A program made the translations under genes and the position numbers. From a bacterium (GTDB lineage: Bacteria > B130-G9), in assembly GCA_021160245.1 (NCBI GenBank), contig JAGHCW010000091.1:1-6771 (forward strand): DNA of 6,771 nucleotides. Direction: 5' to 3'. The notes under the pieces are model-generated. The model was given only the letters and a program-made list of their open reading frames with translations, had not been told where the DNA came from and ran no database searches. The number at the start of each line of letters is the position of its first letter. Within the stretch, counting starts at the first letter, position 1. Below are positions 1-6,587 of the stretch, piece after piece.

Positions 1-3000
1 ACGTAGTATGTGCCGGGGTCGGAGATGGGAGGCGCGGTTGAGGGGAGGTCGATGGTCATGAGTGTTGTTCGGCCGAATGCGAAGTTCGCGGGGAGTTCGA
101 GCGAGGCGAACCAGGGCTTGAGCGAGGTTGACCAGACCCAATTGGAGTCTATTGTCCATAAGACCCCTTCCGTGGTGATGACCGCGACGAAAAGATCGAC
201 TGGATACGAAAACGTATTTGGATTGATCGCCTCGAACATCACCTCGAGCGCCTCGCCGTGCGAGTAGGTGTCGGATGGAGTCGAGACCCACACCTCAGGC
301 ATCATGAACAGCGTCGGGTAGTGGTAGCCAATGTCGACGATGCCAATATCGGGCGTGCTGTCGGACTGGGTCGTTCGATCAGAAAGCCCCGCAGCCTGTG
401 CTGATTGGCTCCCGGCGTCCACGCATGGGCTATCCGGATCGAGGTAGTAATCCCCGGAAGAGCCAGTCGCGAACATTGGGTCTGCGGAGATGTTGCCCTC
501 ACCCGGATCGTCGTCCTCGATGCAGCAGAACGTCGCTGTGCCGTTATAGAGGTCATCGCCGTTGCCCCACAGGATGCAGTTCGTAATCGTCGGCGCGGTC
601 TCCTTCTCACAATAGACGCCACCGCCGAAGCGAGATTCCGGGACCAAGTTGTCAAGTAGCGTGCAGAATGTGATCACTGGTGAGCTCTGGGAATTGACAT
701 ATATCCCTCCTCCGTCCAAGCCATACTGTCCACTATAGACCACATTGGCGTTCATCAGATTGTCAAAGATGATTGGAGAACTATGTGCGCAGAATATGCC
801 GCCGCCGCGCTTGCCCGCCCTGTTCTCGCTGATGGTATTGCCTGATATCGTCGCCGGGCTCTGGCTTAAATACATACCTGCGCCGTCATCGTCTACTGAG
901 TTGTTCGCTATTTCGTTATCCAAGATCTTCGGGGAACTCTGGTCGCAGTATATACCTCCACCGTTGCGCCATGTTGAGTTGCGCATAATCGAGTTACCCA
1001 TGATCATTGCCGAGCTGCCGTTTTCGCAGTATATGGCCCCGCCAAGGGATTCGGTGTCGTTTGAGCTGATGGTGTTGCAGGAGATTACAGGTGAGCTCTC
1101 ATCGCAGAGTATGCCCCCACCGAACAGGTACGCGTAATTGCGGGTTATCATGTTGCCTGCAATCATTGGCGAGCAGTCCTTGCAGCATATCCCGCCACCG
1201 CCGTTGATATCCGTTGCCTGCGGGGGCACGACATTTGCATTGATTACGTTATTCGAAATCGTGGGGGAGCTGCGTTCACAATATATCCCACCGCCGAACG
1301 AAAGTGCTGTGTTGCCGGATATCGTGTTTTGCTCAATCAGGGGAGAGCTGCCCCCTTCGCAATAGACTCCGCCACCGAAGCAATGCGCCTCGTTCCCCGT
1401 GATTATGTTATTCAGGATGGTTGGCGAGCTTTGCATGCAGCAGATGCCGCCGCCGTAGTCGGAAGATGTGTTGTAGCTGATCGTGTTACCTATAATAACT
1501 GGTGAACTACAGTGACAGTATATACCTGCACCACCGACGGCCGAATAGTTATCCGTGATTGTGTTGCTCTGGATTCGCACGGAGCTGCTGGCGCAGAACA
1601 GTGCCCCGCCAAACTGGTTAGCCTGTGACTCACCGTAGGCCGCACCACCTGTTATCGTAAAACCCTCCACGATGAGGTTTCCCACATTGACGCAATATAT
1701 GATGTGGTTAGCGGAGCGTTCCCCGTCCAGTATGGTTGTGCCGGCGCCGTCGCCTGACATGGATACGAAGCTTCTCATCGTGAGCGGGAAGGTCTCTCCA
1801 TTGGTCGAGGCGGAATACGTTCCCGGAGCGACGAGGATGGCAGCCGGGCTCTCCTCAAAGGCCAAAACCGCGGCAAGGGCGTGTGTTATGGTTCTGAAGG
1901 GGGCGGCTTGAGAACCATCTCCCGAATCATCGCCGGTTTCGCCGTTGACGAAGACCTCGACCCTCTCCCGAGACCGAATGTATAGTCTCTTAATTGCAGA
2001 CTCCGACCACTGGTAGTCATCGTCGCGAACCCGGAATGAGATAGTGTGCGTGCCTAGCGAGAGATGAGTCGCGAGTCTCTGAAAGTCCTTCTCGACAGAT
2101 AAGACACCATCGAGGTCCGAGCTCCATTCGTAGGCCTCGATTGCCCCATCCTTGTCGCTGCCATAGCCTCGGAATTCAACCGTGTCTCTGCCTTGGACCG
2201 CAGGATTGGGCAACATTGAATCGATATAAGCCACCGGTATCGGAAACTGAGCCTCAACGACAAGCTCCTCAATGGCCGCCTTTGACCAGAGTCCCGAATC
2301 ATCCTGTACTCTGTAGGAGATGATATGTGTGCCCAATTCGAGGCGCGATGCGGGATAGTTGAAATGGTGGCTAGTGCTGAGAATGCCTTCGAGGTCGGAG
2401 GACCATTCATGGGCCTGTACGGTCCCGTCCGGGTCGGTCCCGTGTCCCGCCAATTGAATCGTGTCCACCCCTTGCGTAGCAGGATTAGGTGAGATAGAGT
2501 CGATATATGCCTTCGGTCGTTCCCCTGTAGGGATCGGGTAGTGAAATCCCATGTCAACGGCGCCGATGTCCGGCGCGCCGTCGTCCTGGGTGGTGCGGCC
2601 GGAGAGCCCCAACTCTACAGCCGAGATGCTGCCGGCGTCTATGCAAGCGCTATTAGGGTCTAGGTAGTAGTCGCCTAGAGGGCCTGGAACGAACATGGGG
2701 TTCTCACCTATGCAGCCCTCGCCTCGCACGGCGTCACTTGCCCTACCGAGACAGCAATACGTCGCCAGCACTCTGCACGTGTACTCCTGAGCTATATCCG
2801 CGCCCTCGTTGCCCCACACAATGCAGTTCTCTATTGTTGGGCTAGCGCCACCAGAGCAGTATATGCCGCCGAAGTAGCCGTCAGTGCAGCCGGCGTTGTT
2901 GCCGTAGATGGTGTTGTTTGTGATCAGCGCTGATCCGTTCGCGCAAAGTATCCCGCCTCCGAAGCCCCAGGACGCCCTGTTTCCGACGATTAAGTTGTTC

Positions 3001-3707
3001 GCTAGAAGAGGCGAGTCGCCCTGGACATGGATCCCACCAGAATGGCCGCCTTCAGTCACATTGTGGGCGACGTAATTATCCGTGATGACTGTCGAGTCTC
3101 CCAAGGCGCAGATCCCCCCGCCGTGCGTCCCTGCCTCGTTGTCCTCGATCACGTTATTGCGGATATGAGGGGAGCTCTCTTCGTCGGAGTATATACCTCC
3201 TCCGAACCAAGTAGTGCTGTTGTTGCTGATTATGTTGTTCTGGATAGTTGGAGAACTACTCTCGCAATATACACCGGCGCCTTTGCCCTCGGGTTGGGTG
3301 TAGTCGCCGTCCGCCAAGCCTCCCGATATAGTGAAGCCGCTTATTGTTAGGTTGTCCACTTCATCGCAGTAGATGACGTGATAAGCCATTTTCTCCGCGT
3401 CGAGCTTCGTGGTCTCCCGTGCTTCGCCCGAAAGGGACACCCAGCTCTTCATCTTTAGGGGGAACGTCTCGCCGTTGGTTGATGTGGAATATGTACCAGC
3501 CGCAATGTGAATTGTCTCCGGTTCAGCCTCGATTCCCTCAACGGCGTTAAGAGCATGTGTAATCGTCCTCCAGGCGTCATCGGGGGATAGACCAGAGCTT
3601 GCATTGCTGCCGTTATTGACGTCAACGTAATAATCTGTGCAAAAGGCCGTGCCGCAAACGAGTATCAGGCAAGAGATTGACAATACGACGGTTCTCACGC
3701 TAGACAT
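1..3707 (-). CDS. Secreted modular parallel beta-helix protein (DUF1565-like / choice-of-anchor Q type), 3' end off window
   Basis: I translated the minus strand from the ATG at 3707 and found no stop down to base 1: 1235 complete codons, C-terminus missing. The start is firm: an AGGAGG lies 8 nt upstream, and an in-frame TAA at 3735-3737 leaves no other start. Order by residue: signal peptide 1-23; DUF1565-like cap 26-130; beta-helix of six GGGIYC-type coils 144-302; closing block with GDYYLD and CIDAG 345-391; two Ig/PKD-like repeats 400-484 and 493-577; second cap 584-688; beta-helix of 13 coils 700-1050; second closing block 1085-1131; partial beta domain from 1137. Such proteins are exported and act as surface adhesins or polysaccharide-binding or -cleaving proteins. 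I see no identifiable catalytic residues, so the substrate is unknown. The fold and export are confident; the role is inference. It is transcribed divergently from the 860-residue gene. Confidence 0.93.
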   Translation of the reverse strand, partial: MSSVRTVVLSISCLILVCGTAFCTDYYVDVNNGSNASSGLSPDDAWRTITHALNAVEGIEAEPETIHIAAGTYSTSTNGETFPLKMKSWVSLSGEARETTKLDAEKMAYHVIYCDEVDNLTISGFTISGGLADGDYTQPEGKGAGVYCESSSPTIQNNIISNNSTTWFGGGIYSDEESSPHIRNNVIEDNEAGTHGGGICALGDSTVITDNYVAHNVTEGGHSGGIHVQGDSPLLANNLIVGNRASWGFGGGILCANGSALITNNTIYGNNAGCTDGYFGGIYCSGGASPTIENCIVWGNEGADIAQEYTCRVLATYCCLGRASDAVRGEGCIGENPMFVPGPLGDYYLDPNSACIDAGSISAVELGLSGRTTQDDGAPDIGAVDMGFHYPIPTGERPKAYIDSISPNPATQGVDTIQLAGHGTDPDGTVQAHEWSSDLEGILSTSHHFNYPASRLELGTHIISYRVQDDSGLWSKAAIEELVVEAQFPIPVAYIDSMLPNPAVQGRDTVEFRGYGSDKDGAIEAYEWSSDLDGVLSVEKDFQRLATHLSLGTHTISFRVRDDDYQWSESAIKRLYIRSRERVEVFVNGETGDDSGDGSQAAPFRTITHALAAVLAFEESPAAILVAPGTYSASTNGETFPLTMRSFVSMSGDGAGTTILDGERSANHIIYCVNVGNLIVEGFTITGGAAYGESQANQFGGALFCASSSVRIQSNTITDNYSAVGGAGIYCHCSSPVIIGNTISYNTSSDYGGGICCMQSSPTILNNIITGNEAHCFGGGVYCEGGSSPLIEQNTISGNTALSFGGGIYCERSSPTISNNVINANVVPPQATDINGGGGICCKDCSPMIAGNMITRNYAYLFGGGILCDESSPVISCNTISSNDTESLGGAIYCENGSSAMIMGNSIMRNSTWRNGGGIYCDQSSPKILDNEIANNSVDDDGAGMYLSQSPATISGNTISENRAGKRGGGIFCAHSSPIIFDNLMNANVVYSGQYGLDGGGIYVNSQSSPVITFCTLLDNLVPESRFGGGVYCEKETAPTITNCILWGNGDDLYNGTATFCCIEDDDPGEGNISADPMFATGSSGDYYLDPDSPCVDAGSQSAQAAGLSDRTTQSDSTPDIGIVDIGYHYPTLFMMPEVWVSTPSDTYSHGEALEVMFEAINPNTFSYPVDLFVAVITTEGVLWTIDSNWVWSTSLKPWFASLELPANFAFGRTTLMTIDLPSTAPPISDPGTYY
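3..299 (-). other. Partial C-terminal beta domain of the beta-helix protein (residues 1137-1235)
   Basis: Beyond the second closing block the repeat character stops and a new domain begins. It has alternating hydrophobic strands, such as VDLFVAVIT and GVLWTI, and a late LPSTAP before the window ends at GTYY. It resembles the C-terminal beta domain found after choice-of-anchor Q blocks in many multi-domain exported proteins, but I recognise no named family with certainty. Any sorting or anchor signal would lie beyond the left edge. Confidence 0.55.
315..455 (-). repeat. Choice-of-anchor Q-like closing block, copy 2 (residues 1085-1131)
   Basis: The block holds GDYYLDPDSPCVDAGS, RTTQSD and PDIGIVDIGYHYP, and closes the second beta-helix. 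As in copy 1, it is preceded by a WGN motif, a CC pair (residues 1061-1062) and DPMF. The final IGYHYP is a well-known end signature of this family. Confidence 0.82.
558..1643 (-). repeat. Parallel beta-helix 2, 13 coils with a cysteine ladder
   Basis: Thirteen coils have the GGGIYC-xx-SSPxI-xxNxI-xxN pattern. The Cys position falls at residues 705, 731, 757, 783, 810, 842, 868, 894, 921, 973 and 1033; coils 10 and 12 have Leu947 and Val1004 instead. Most steps are exactly 26 or 27 residues, with two 31-32-residue coils (residues 820-836 and 985-999) that should form side loops. At DNA level this is a degenerate tandem repeat of about 78 bp. Confidence 0.87.
1644..1913 (-). repeat. DUF1565-like cap, copy 2 (residues 599-688)
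   Basis: The second cap repeats the landmarks of copy 1: FRTITHAL, APGTYS, NGETFPL and GFTITGG, all at the same spacing. It is preceded by VFVNGETGDDSGDGS (residues 585-599), the typical first strand and Gly/Asp turn of this cap. Its presence in mid-protein shows that the architecture grew by duplication of a complete unit. Confidence 0.8.
1977..2510 (-). repeat. Two tandem Ig/PKD-like domains (residues 400-484 and 493-577)
   Basis: Two 85-residue units, offset by 93 residues, align without gaps with about 46 identical positions. Shared landmarks are AYIDS, PNPA, a D-x-DG turn, EWSSDL, LGTH and an [YF]RVxDD strand followed by WS. This is the pattern of PKD/Ig-like beta-sandwiches in exported bacterial proteins, where D-x-DG and the closing RVxDD are typical. 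They sit between the two beta-helices and probably act as spacers or as glycan- or protein-binding units. Confidence 0.8.
2535..2675 (-). repeat. Choice-of-anchor Q-like closing block, copy 1 (residues 345-391)
   Basis: The stretch contains GDYYLDPNS, CIDAGS, RTTQDD and PDIGAVDMGFHYP, the signature that ends many bacterial beta-helix proteins annotated as choice-of-anchor Q. It follows a stretch with paired Cys (residues 318-319) and an NPMF motif. It aligns without gaps to residues 1085-1131, with 33 of 47 positions identical by eye. Confidence 0.8.
2802..3317 (-). repeat. Parallel beta-helix 1, about six coils
   Basis: Coil motifs of the form G-G-G-I-[YLC]-C followed by SSPxI and an Asn-rich NNxI stretch recur at residues 144, 169, 196, 223, 250 and 280, a period of about 26-27 residues (roughly 80 bp). 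The pattern matches right-handed parallel beta-helix repeats as in polymorphic outer-membrane and pectate-lyase-like proteins. The Cys position is kept in coils 1, 5 and 6 (148, 255, 284); coil 3 has its Cys one residue earlier. Confidence 0.85.
3318..3587 (-). repeat. DUF1565-like cap, copy 1 (residues 41-130)
   Basis: This block has the usual N-cap signature of this beta-helix family: WRTITHAL, then IHIAAGTYS, NGETFPL and a terminal GFTISGG. It aligns without gaps to residues 599-688, with 52 of 90 positions identical by my count. It is one half of an internal duplication of the whole cap, helix and closing-block unit. In the family it caps the hydrophobic end of the helix. Confidence 0.8.
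3639..3707 (-). other. N-terminal Sec signal peptide of the beta-helix protein
   Basis: Residues 1-23 have a short n-region with one Arg (R5), a hydrophobic core (VVLSISCLILV) and a likely signal peptidase I site around residues 20-23, just before the mature-type sequence TDYYVDV. This implies export across the inner membrane. Cys18 is preceded by Val rather than Gly, Ala or Ser, so a lipoprotein site is unlikely. The exact cleavage position cannot be settled by eye. Confidence 0.8.
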
Positions 3708-4004
3708 CCTGCAATCCTCCTCTTTGAGATCCGCTTAAGTGTGTTGTATGCAAAAACGCCTCGTATATTCTGTTCGATAAGTCCGCAAATGCCCTTTTAC
3801 CTTATTAGAGCACAGATTCCTGCCAAGTGCCACCAAAACTTTCATTTGCGCACATTATGATTACTCAGTCGGGTCAAAACGCCGGGAATGCCTCAAACTG
3901 AACCGTTGATTGACGAATATTTCACCCCTCAATCCGTTGACTCTGAGTGTGGCGATGCGCCAGAATGGACGTTGAATGACAGATTGAAATAGGATGAAAT
4001 CAAG
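3708..4004. promoter_or_regulatory. Divergent intergenic control region
   Basis: This 297-bp gap separates two divergently transcribed genes, so it must hold both promoters unless one gene is read from further away. It is more AT-rich than its flanks. I see a TTGACG at 3910-3915 and a TTGACT at 3937-3942 on the plus strand, but neither has a good -10 box at 16-18 bp. For the left gene the minus-strand TATACG (plus bases 3762-3767) has only a TTGCGG 15 bp upstream. It also contains GTTGA repeats and an 8-bp inverted repeat, described as findings. No small gene or RNA is evident. Confidence 0.6.
3716..3721 (-). promoter_or_regulatory. Shine-Dalgarno AGGAGG for the beta-helix gene
   Basis: On the minus strand a perfect AGGAGG, within GAGGAGGAT, lies 8 nt upstream of the ATG at 3707. 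This fixes the start and predicts efficient initiation. Confidence 0.9.
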
Positions 4005-4008
4005 TTGA
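3991..4008 (+). promoter_or_regulatory. Weak Shine-Dalgarno and four-codon ORF overlapping the TTG start
   Basis: AGGA at 3991-3994 lies 10 nt before the TTG at 4005 and is the only Shine-Dalgarno-like element near it. The same bases include an ATG at 3994 that opens a four-codon frame (Met-Lys-Ser-Ser) ending in TGA at 4006-4008. That stop overlaps the TTG start as TTGA, the layout of translational coupling. This may be chance; no strong ribosome site precedes the ATG. Confidence 0.4.
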
Positions 4009-6587
4009 GTCAGAAGAGAAGAAGAAGCGACGTCCTTCGAGCGATCAAGTTCATCGCATGTCTTGCGATCAGCTCGGGAATAATCGCCCTTATCATCTGG
4101 TCAGCAGCCATTGCGACGAGGATCATCTCACCCATGCGGCTTGAGGCGGAGGACGCGACTCAGGACACGCTCTCATATCGCCTCCTGAAGCAGCCCATAT
4201 CCATATCCGATCCCAAGCCCAGAACGGCGCCAATCGCGGGTATGCTATCGGGAGAGTATGAAGTCAGCGTCAGTTGCAGGGTCATCGGACGAGGCGCGAC
4301 TGCATCCGGGAAGCTCGCGCTGCTTCAGACGGGAAAGCGCGTTGGGGAGGTTGACGTGGCCGGTTCCGAGGTGCAATTGCTCCGTTTCTCGGTCAATCTT
4401 CCGACGGCCCGTTCTAGTCTTGGATTGCAGTTCATTTCGGGGGACGATTCCTCGCTCAGGATCGAGCAGATCGAGCTCACCAGAAAGCAGCGGTTTATCT
4501 ACAGAAATTCGCTCGATCGCCACGGGCTGCCGATGGGTCGGCACATAGATTCATATAATAGCCTCGACTTGGACATCAATGTCCCGGCGGACGCATTCGG
4601 TCTTCTGGTCTGCGCGAGAATGGAGCCCAACTCTCCAAAGCCGCCGGTTCTCTCCGTCTTCGCGGGCGAAAAAGGGCTGGGAGAGCGGACAATTCTCTTT
4701 CAGCGTTGGACAGAATACTCGTTCGGGCTTGAGGCCTTCAGGGGTAGCCGGGTTCGCCTGTCTCTTCGAATTTCAAATCCGAATGGCGCGGCGGTGATTG
4801 ATTACATCGAGGTACTTCGCAGATCGCGACCCAAGGCCTACTTGCTGAGCACGATGGGCTCTTTTCTTGAGGCAGCCGGCGCGTCGAGGTCGGCAGCCCA
4901 ATGCTATCTTCTCTCGCTGCGATTCTACCCCGAGAACTGGCGGAGCAAGAACAACCTCTTGCTCTCGCTTCTTGAGGAAGGTCTTAGGGACGAGGCGGGC
5001 GTTTTGCTAAAGCTCTTCGATCGGTTCCAGCCGGAGTTCCCCGGTCCGGGCGTTCGGGGCGATGACATTCTGAGAATAGCATCATGGCTTGACGAGCAGG
5101 GCATGAGAGAGCGTGCGATGGTGCTGATTGACCGCTATTTCCGCACCTATAATCACGCCGCCGCAGCGCAGATACTCGCTGATTACCGAGCCGGGCCCGA
5201 TAGGCCTAGGACGATTGACATCTCTCAGTCCGATTGGACGCTCATCGGCGCAAGCGGTCTCTCAGTCAGCATGGCGCCCGAATTGATCGACGGGAGGGAG
5301 AATGCGGTGATTGGTGAGGTTATCACTTGCCGCCGGGAGGCCAACCGGCTAAGGCGTGAGTCGCAGGAGGTACATCTGATAGATAGAATCTACGACGTCC
5401 CTAGCGGGCTGCTATCGCCCGACAACGTGCTGTCCGATCCCAACAACTCGAACTGCCTCAAGAGCGGATTCGAAATAGAAAAAGGCAAGGGCATTGTGTG
5501 GGGAACCGGGGAAGAATCGGCTATCTCAGCCGAGATAACAAAGAAGAACGACATCCTGTTGACGCTTAAGGTCAGGCCCCGATTTGTCTATAACCTCTTG
5601 CCGAGGATGGACATCTTCTTCAACGGCACACACATTCGGGAGCTCGTGCTCCTTCCCGGCTGGCATGAGTACCAGGCATTCGTGCCCGCCGAAATCCAGC
5701 AATTAGGGCAGAACATCCTCTCCTTGCGATATAAGTATTTCGGTGATGACGTTCGAGGCGAGGGAGGGGACTCGGGCAGAAAGGTCGCGTTTCATTACAT
5801 TGAGTGGTGGCCGACTGATGAGCGGTTCAAGCACAAACACATCTACGAGACCGGAACGATGGTCGGGAATCATCGATTCGAGCTGGACGGCGACGTGCGC
5901 CAGACGCTTTTTGTTCATCCCCCCAGGGCTGTGGTTTACGACATTGTTGTCCGAGACGACACGACTCTCTCTTGCGGGCTCGCCATCTCCGAGAAGATAT
6001 GGGACCGCAACTGTGATGGGGCGCTATTTGAGATTCTGCTCTATCCAAAGAACAAACTCGGCGGCGAGAACGAACCGATAACGCTGCTGTCGAGGTTCCT
6101 CGACCCTTGCAGAAACCCGGAGGAGCGACATTGGTTTGACCAGAATCTCGCTCTCTCCGAATACGCCGGCACGGTCGGCAAGCTGGTCTTTCAGACAACG
6201 CCGGGGGAGGCGGGGGATTTCTGGTACGACTGGGCTGGCTTCTCGGACCCGACTATACGGGAGACGGTTCAGTTCATTGACCTATCCCACAAGTCACTCG
6301 ACGCGAACATCTCCTGCACCGGTGGGGCGTATAAGATCGCGGTAGTCGCAAGAGGCGGCCCGATCAACCTCAAACCGCCGGTCATCGGCGTTCTAATAGA
6401 CGGGCAATTCGCTACAACAATCCGTCTGAGGTCCCCAGAGTGGGCCACGTACTGGTTCAAGGCCCCGCTTGATGGCGGGCAGAACGACATCACTTTGTTC
6501 TTCCAGAACGAAACGGAGCTCTCAGAATCGTGGGAGCCGATGCGACTCCTGATAAGCGACGTCGGTTTCTTGCGGATAGGTGGTTGA
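4005..6587 (+). CDS. Membrane-anchored beta-sandwich and TPR-like protein, 860 residues, function unknown
   Basis: The TTG start is favoured because an in-frame TAG at 3990-3992 blocks extension and the first residues (KRRRR, then a hydrophobic stretch about 16-39) make a good signal anchor, so the rest should lie outside the inner membrane. Order by residue: beta-sandwich 44-158 (opens LEAED, as in CBM6/35-like modules); beta-sandwich 165-272; TPR-like helices 277-397; linker 405-500; beta-sandwiches at about 500-602, 612-750 and 752-858. Several modules repeat a W-x-x-Y strand followed later by hydrophobic beta strands. Module four, with FVHPP, LDP, RHW, LSEYAG and YDWAG, resembles the beta domain I recall before some bacterial sulfatases; no sulfatase domain is present. 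A glycan-binding or envelope scaffold role is inference. I do not recognise a named gene. The gene points toward the CRISPR array. Confidence 0.92.
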   Translation: MSQKRRRSDVLRAIKFIACLAISSGIIALIIWSAAIATRIISPMRLEAEDATQDTLSYRLLKQPISISDPKPRTAPIAGMLSGEYEVSVSCRVIGRGATASGKLALLQTGKRVGEVDVAGSEVQLLRFSVNLPTARSSLGLQFISGDDSSLRIEQIELTRKQRFIYRNSLDRHGLPMGRHIDSYNSLDLDINVPADAFGLLVCARMEPNSPKPPVLSVFAGEKGLGERTILFQRWTEYSFGLEAFRGSRVRLSLRISNPNGAAVIDYIEVLRRSRPKAYLLSTMGSFLEAAGASRSAAQCYLLSLRFYPENWRSKNNLLLSLLEEGLRDEAGVLLKLFDRFQPEFPGPGVRGDDILRIASWLDEQGMRERAMVLIDRYFRTYNHAAAAQILADYRAGPDRPRTIDISQSDWTLIGASGLSVSMAPELIDGRENAVIGEVITCRREANRLRRESQEVHLIDRIYDVPSGLLSPDNVLSDPNNSNCLKSGFEIEKGKGIVWGTGEESAISAEITKKNDILLTLKVRPRFVYNLLPRMDIFFNGTHIRELVLLPGWHEYQAFVPAEIQQLGQNILSLRYKYFGDDVRGEGGDSGRKVAFHYIEWWPTDERFKHKHIYETGTMVGNHRFELDGDVRQTLFVHPPRAVVYDIVVRDDTTLSCGLAISEKIWDRNCDGALFEILLYPKNKLGGENEPITLLSRFLDPCRNPEERHWFDQNLALSEYAGTVGKLVFQTTPGEAGDFWYDWAGFSDPTIRETVQFIDLSHKSLDANISCTGGAYKIAVVARGGPINLKPPVIGVLIDGQFATTIRLRSPEWATYWFKAPLDGGQNDITLFFQNETELSESWEPMRLLISDVGFLRIGG
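4050..4121 (+). other. N-terminal transmembrane signal anchor of the 860-residue protein
   Basis: Residues about 16-39 form one long hydrophobic segment rich in Ile, Ala and Leu, preceded by a basic cluster (K4, R5, R6, R7, R12, K15). The positive-inside rule puts the N-terminus in the cytoplasm and residues 40-860 outside. No signal peptidase motif stands out, so an uncleaved anchor is more likely than a cleaved signal. Confidence 0.8.
4833..5195 (+). other. TPR-like helical block (residues 277-397)
   Basis: Between beta modules lies an all-helical stretch with tetratricopeptide features: LSTMGSFLEAAG then SAAQCYLLSLRFYPENW, followed by LLLSLLEEGLRDEAGVLLKLF and later WLDEQGMRERAMVLIDRYF. 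The small-residue pattern (G285, A290, A297-A298) and the P309 after the second helix match TPR consensus positions. There are about three repeats, the middle one loose. TPRs usually bind proteins, so this may be the docking part. Confidence 0.65.
5838..6254 (+). other. Beta-sandwich module resembling a sulfatase-associated domain (residues 612-750)
   Basis: Landmarks in order are LFVHPPRAVVYDIVV (635-649), a CGLAIS strand, IWDRNCDGALFEILL (665-679), FLDPCRN (698-704), RHWFDQNLALSEYAG (708-722), LVFQTTPGEAGDFWYDWAG (727-745). From memory of the family, the D-G-x-x-F-E, LDP, LSxYAG and DWAG series characterises an extracellular beta-sandwich found before sulfatase-like domains and in other envelope proteins. 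Here it stands without an enzyme domain. The assignment needs a profile comparison. Confidence 0.55.

Noticed and set aside
10-3350. Several plus-strand open frames (for example 745-1137, 1138-1365, 1672-1911, 3027-3350) and a minus-strand frame at 2054-2557
   Set aside because: They are shadows of the continuous minus-strand beta-helix gene. Their repeated PPP and SQYI-like strings are reverse readings of the Gly-rich coil repeats, and none has a supporting ribosome site.
3651-3662. Possible lipoprotein box around Cys18 of the beta-helix protein (LILVC)
   Set aside because: Val precedes the Cys, where Gly, Ala or Ser is required, so ordinary signal peptide cleavage is more likely.
3810-3825. 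Sigma-54-like TGGCAGGAATCTGTGC on the minus strand upstream of the beta-helix gene
   Set aside because: The GG to GC spacing is one base too long for a sigma-54 promoter, which tolerates almost no change.
3753-3883. AAAACGCC direct repeat at 3753-3760 and 3876-3883
   Set aside because: An isolated 8-mer pair with no matching flanks or meaningful spacing; expected by chance.
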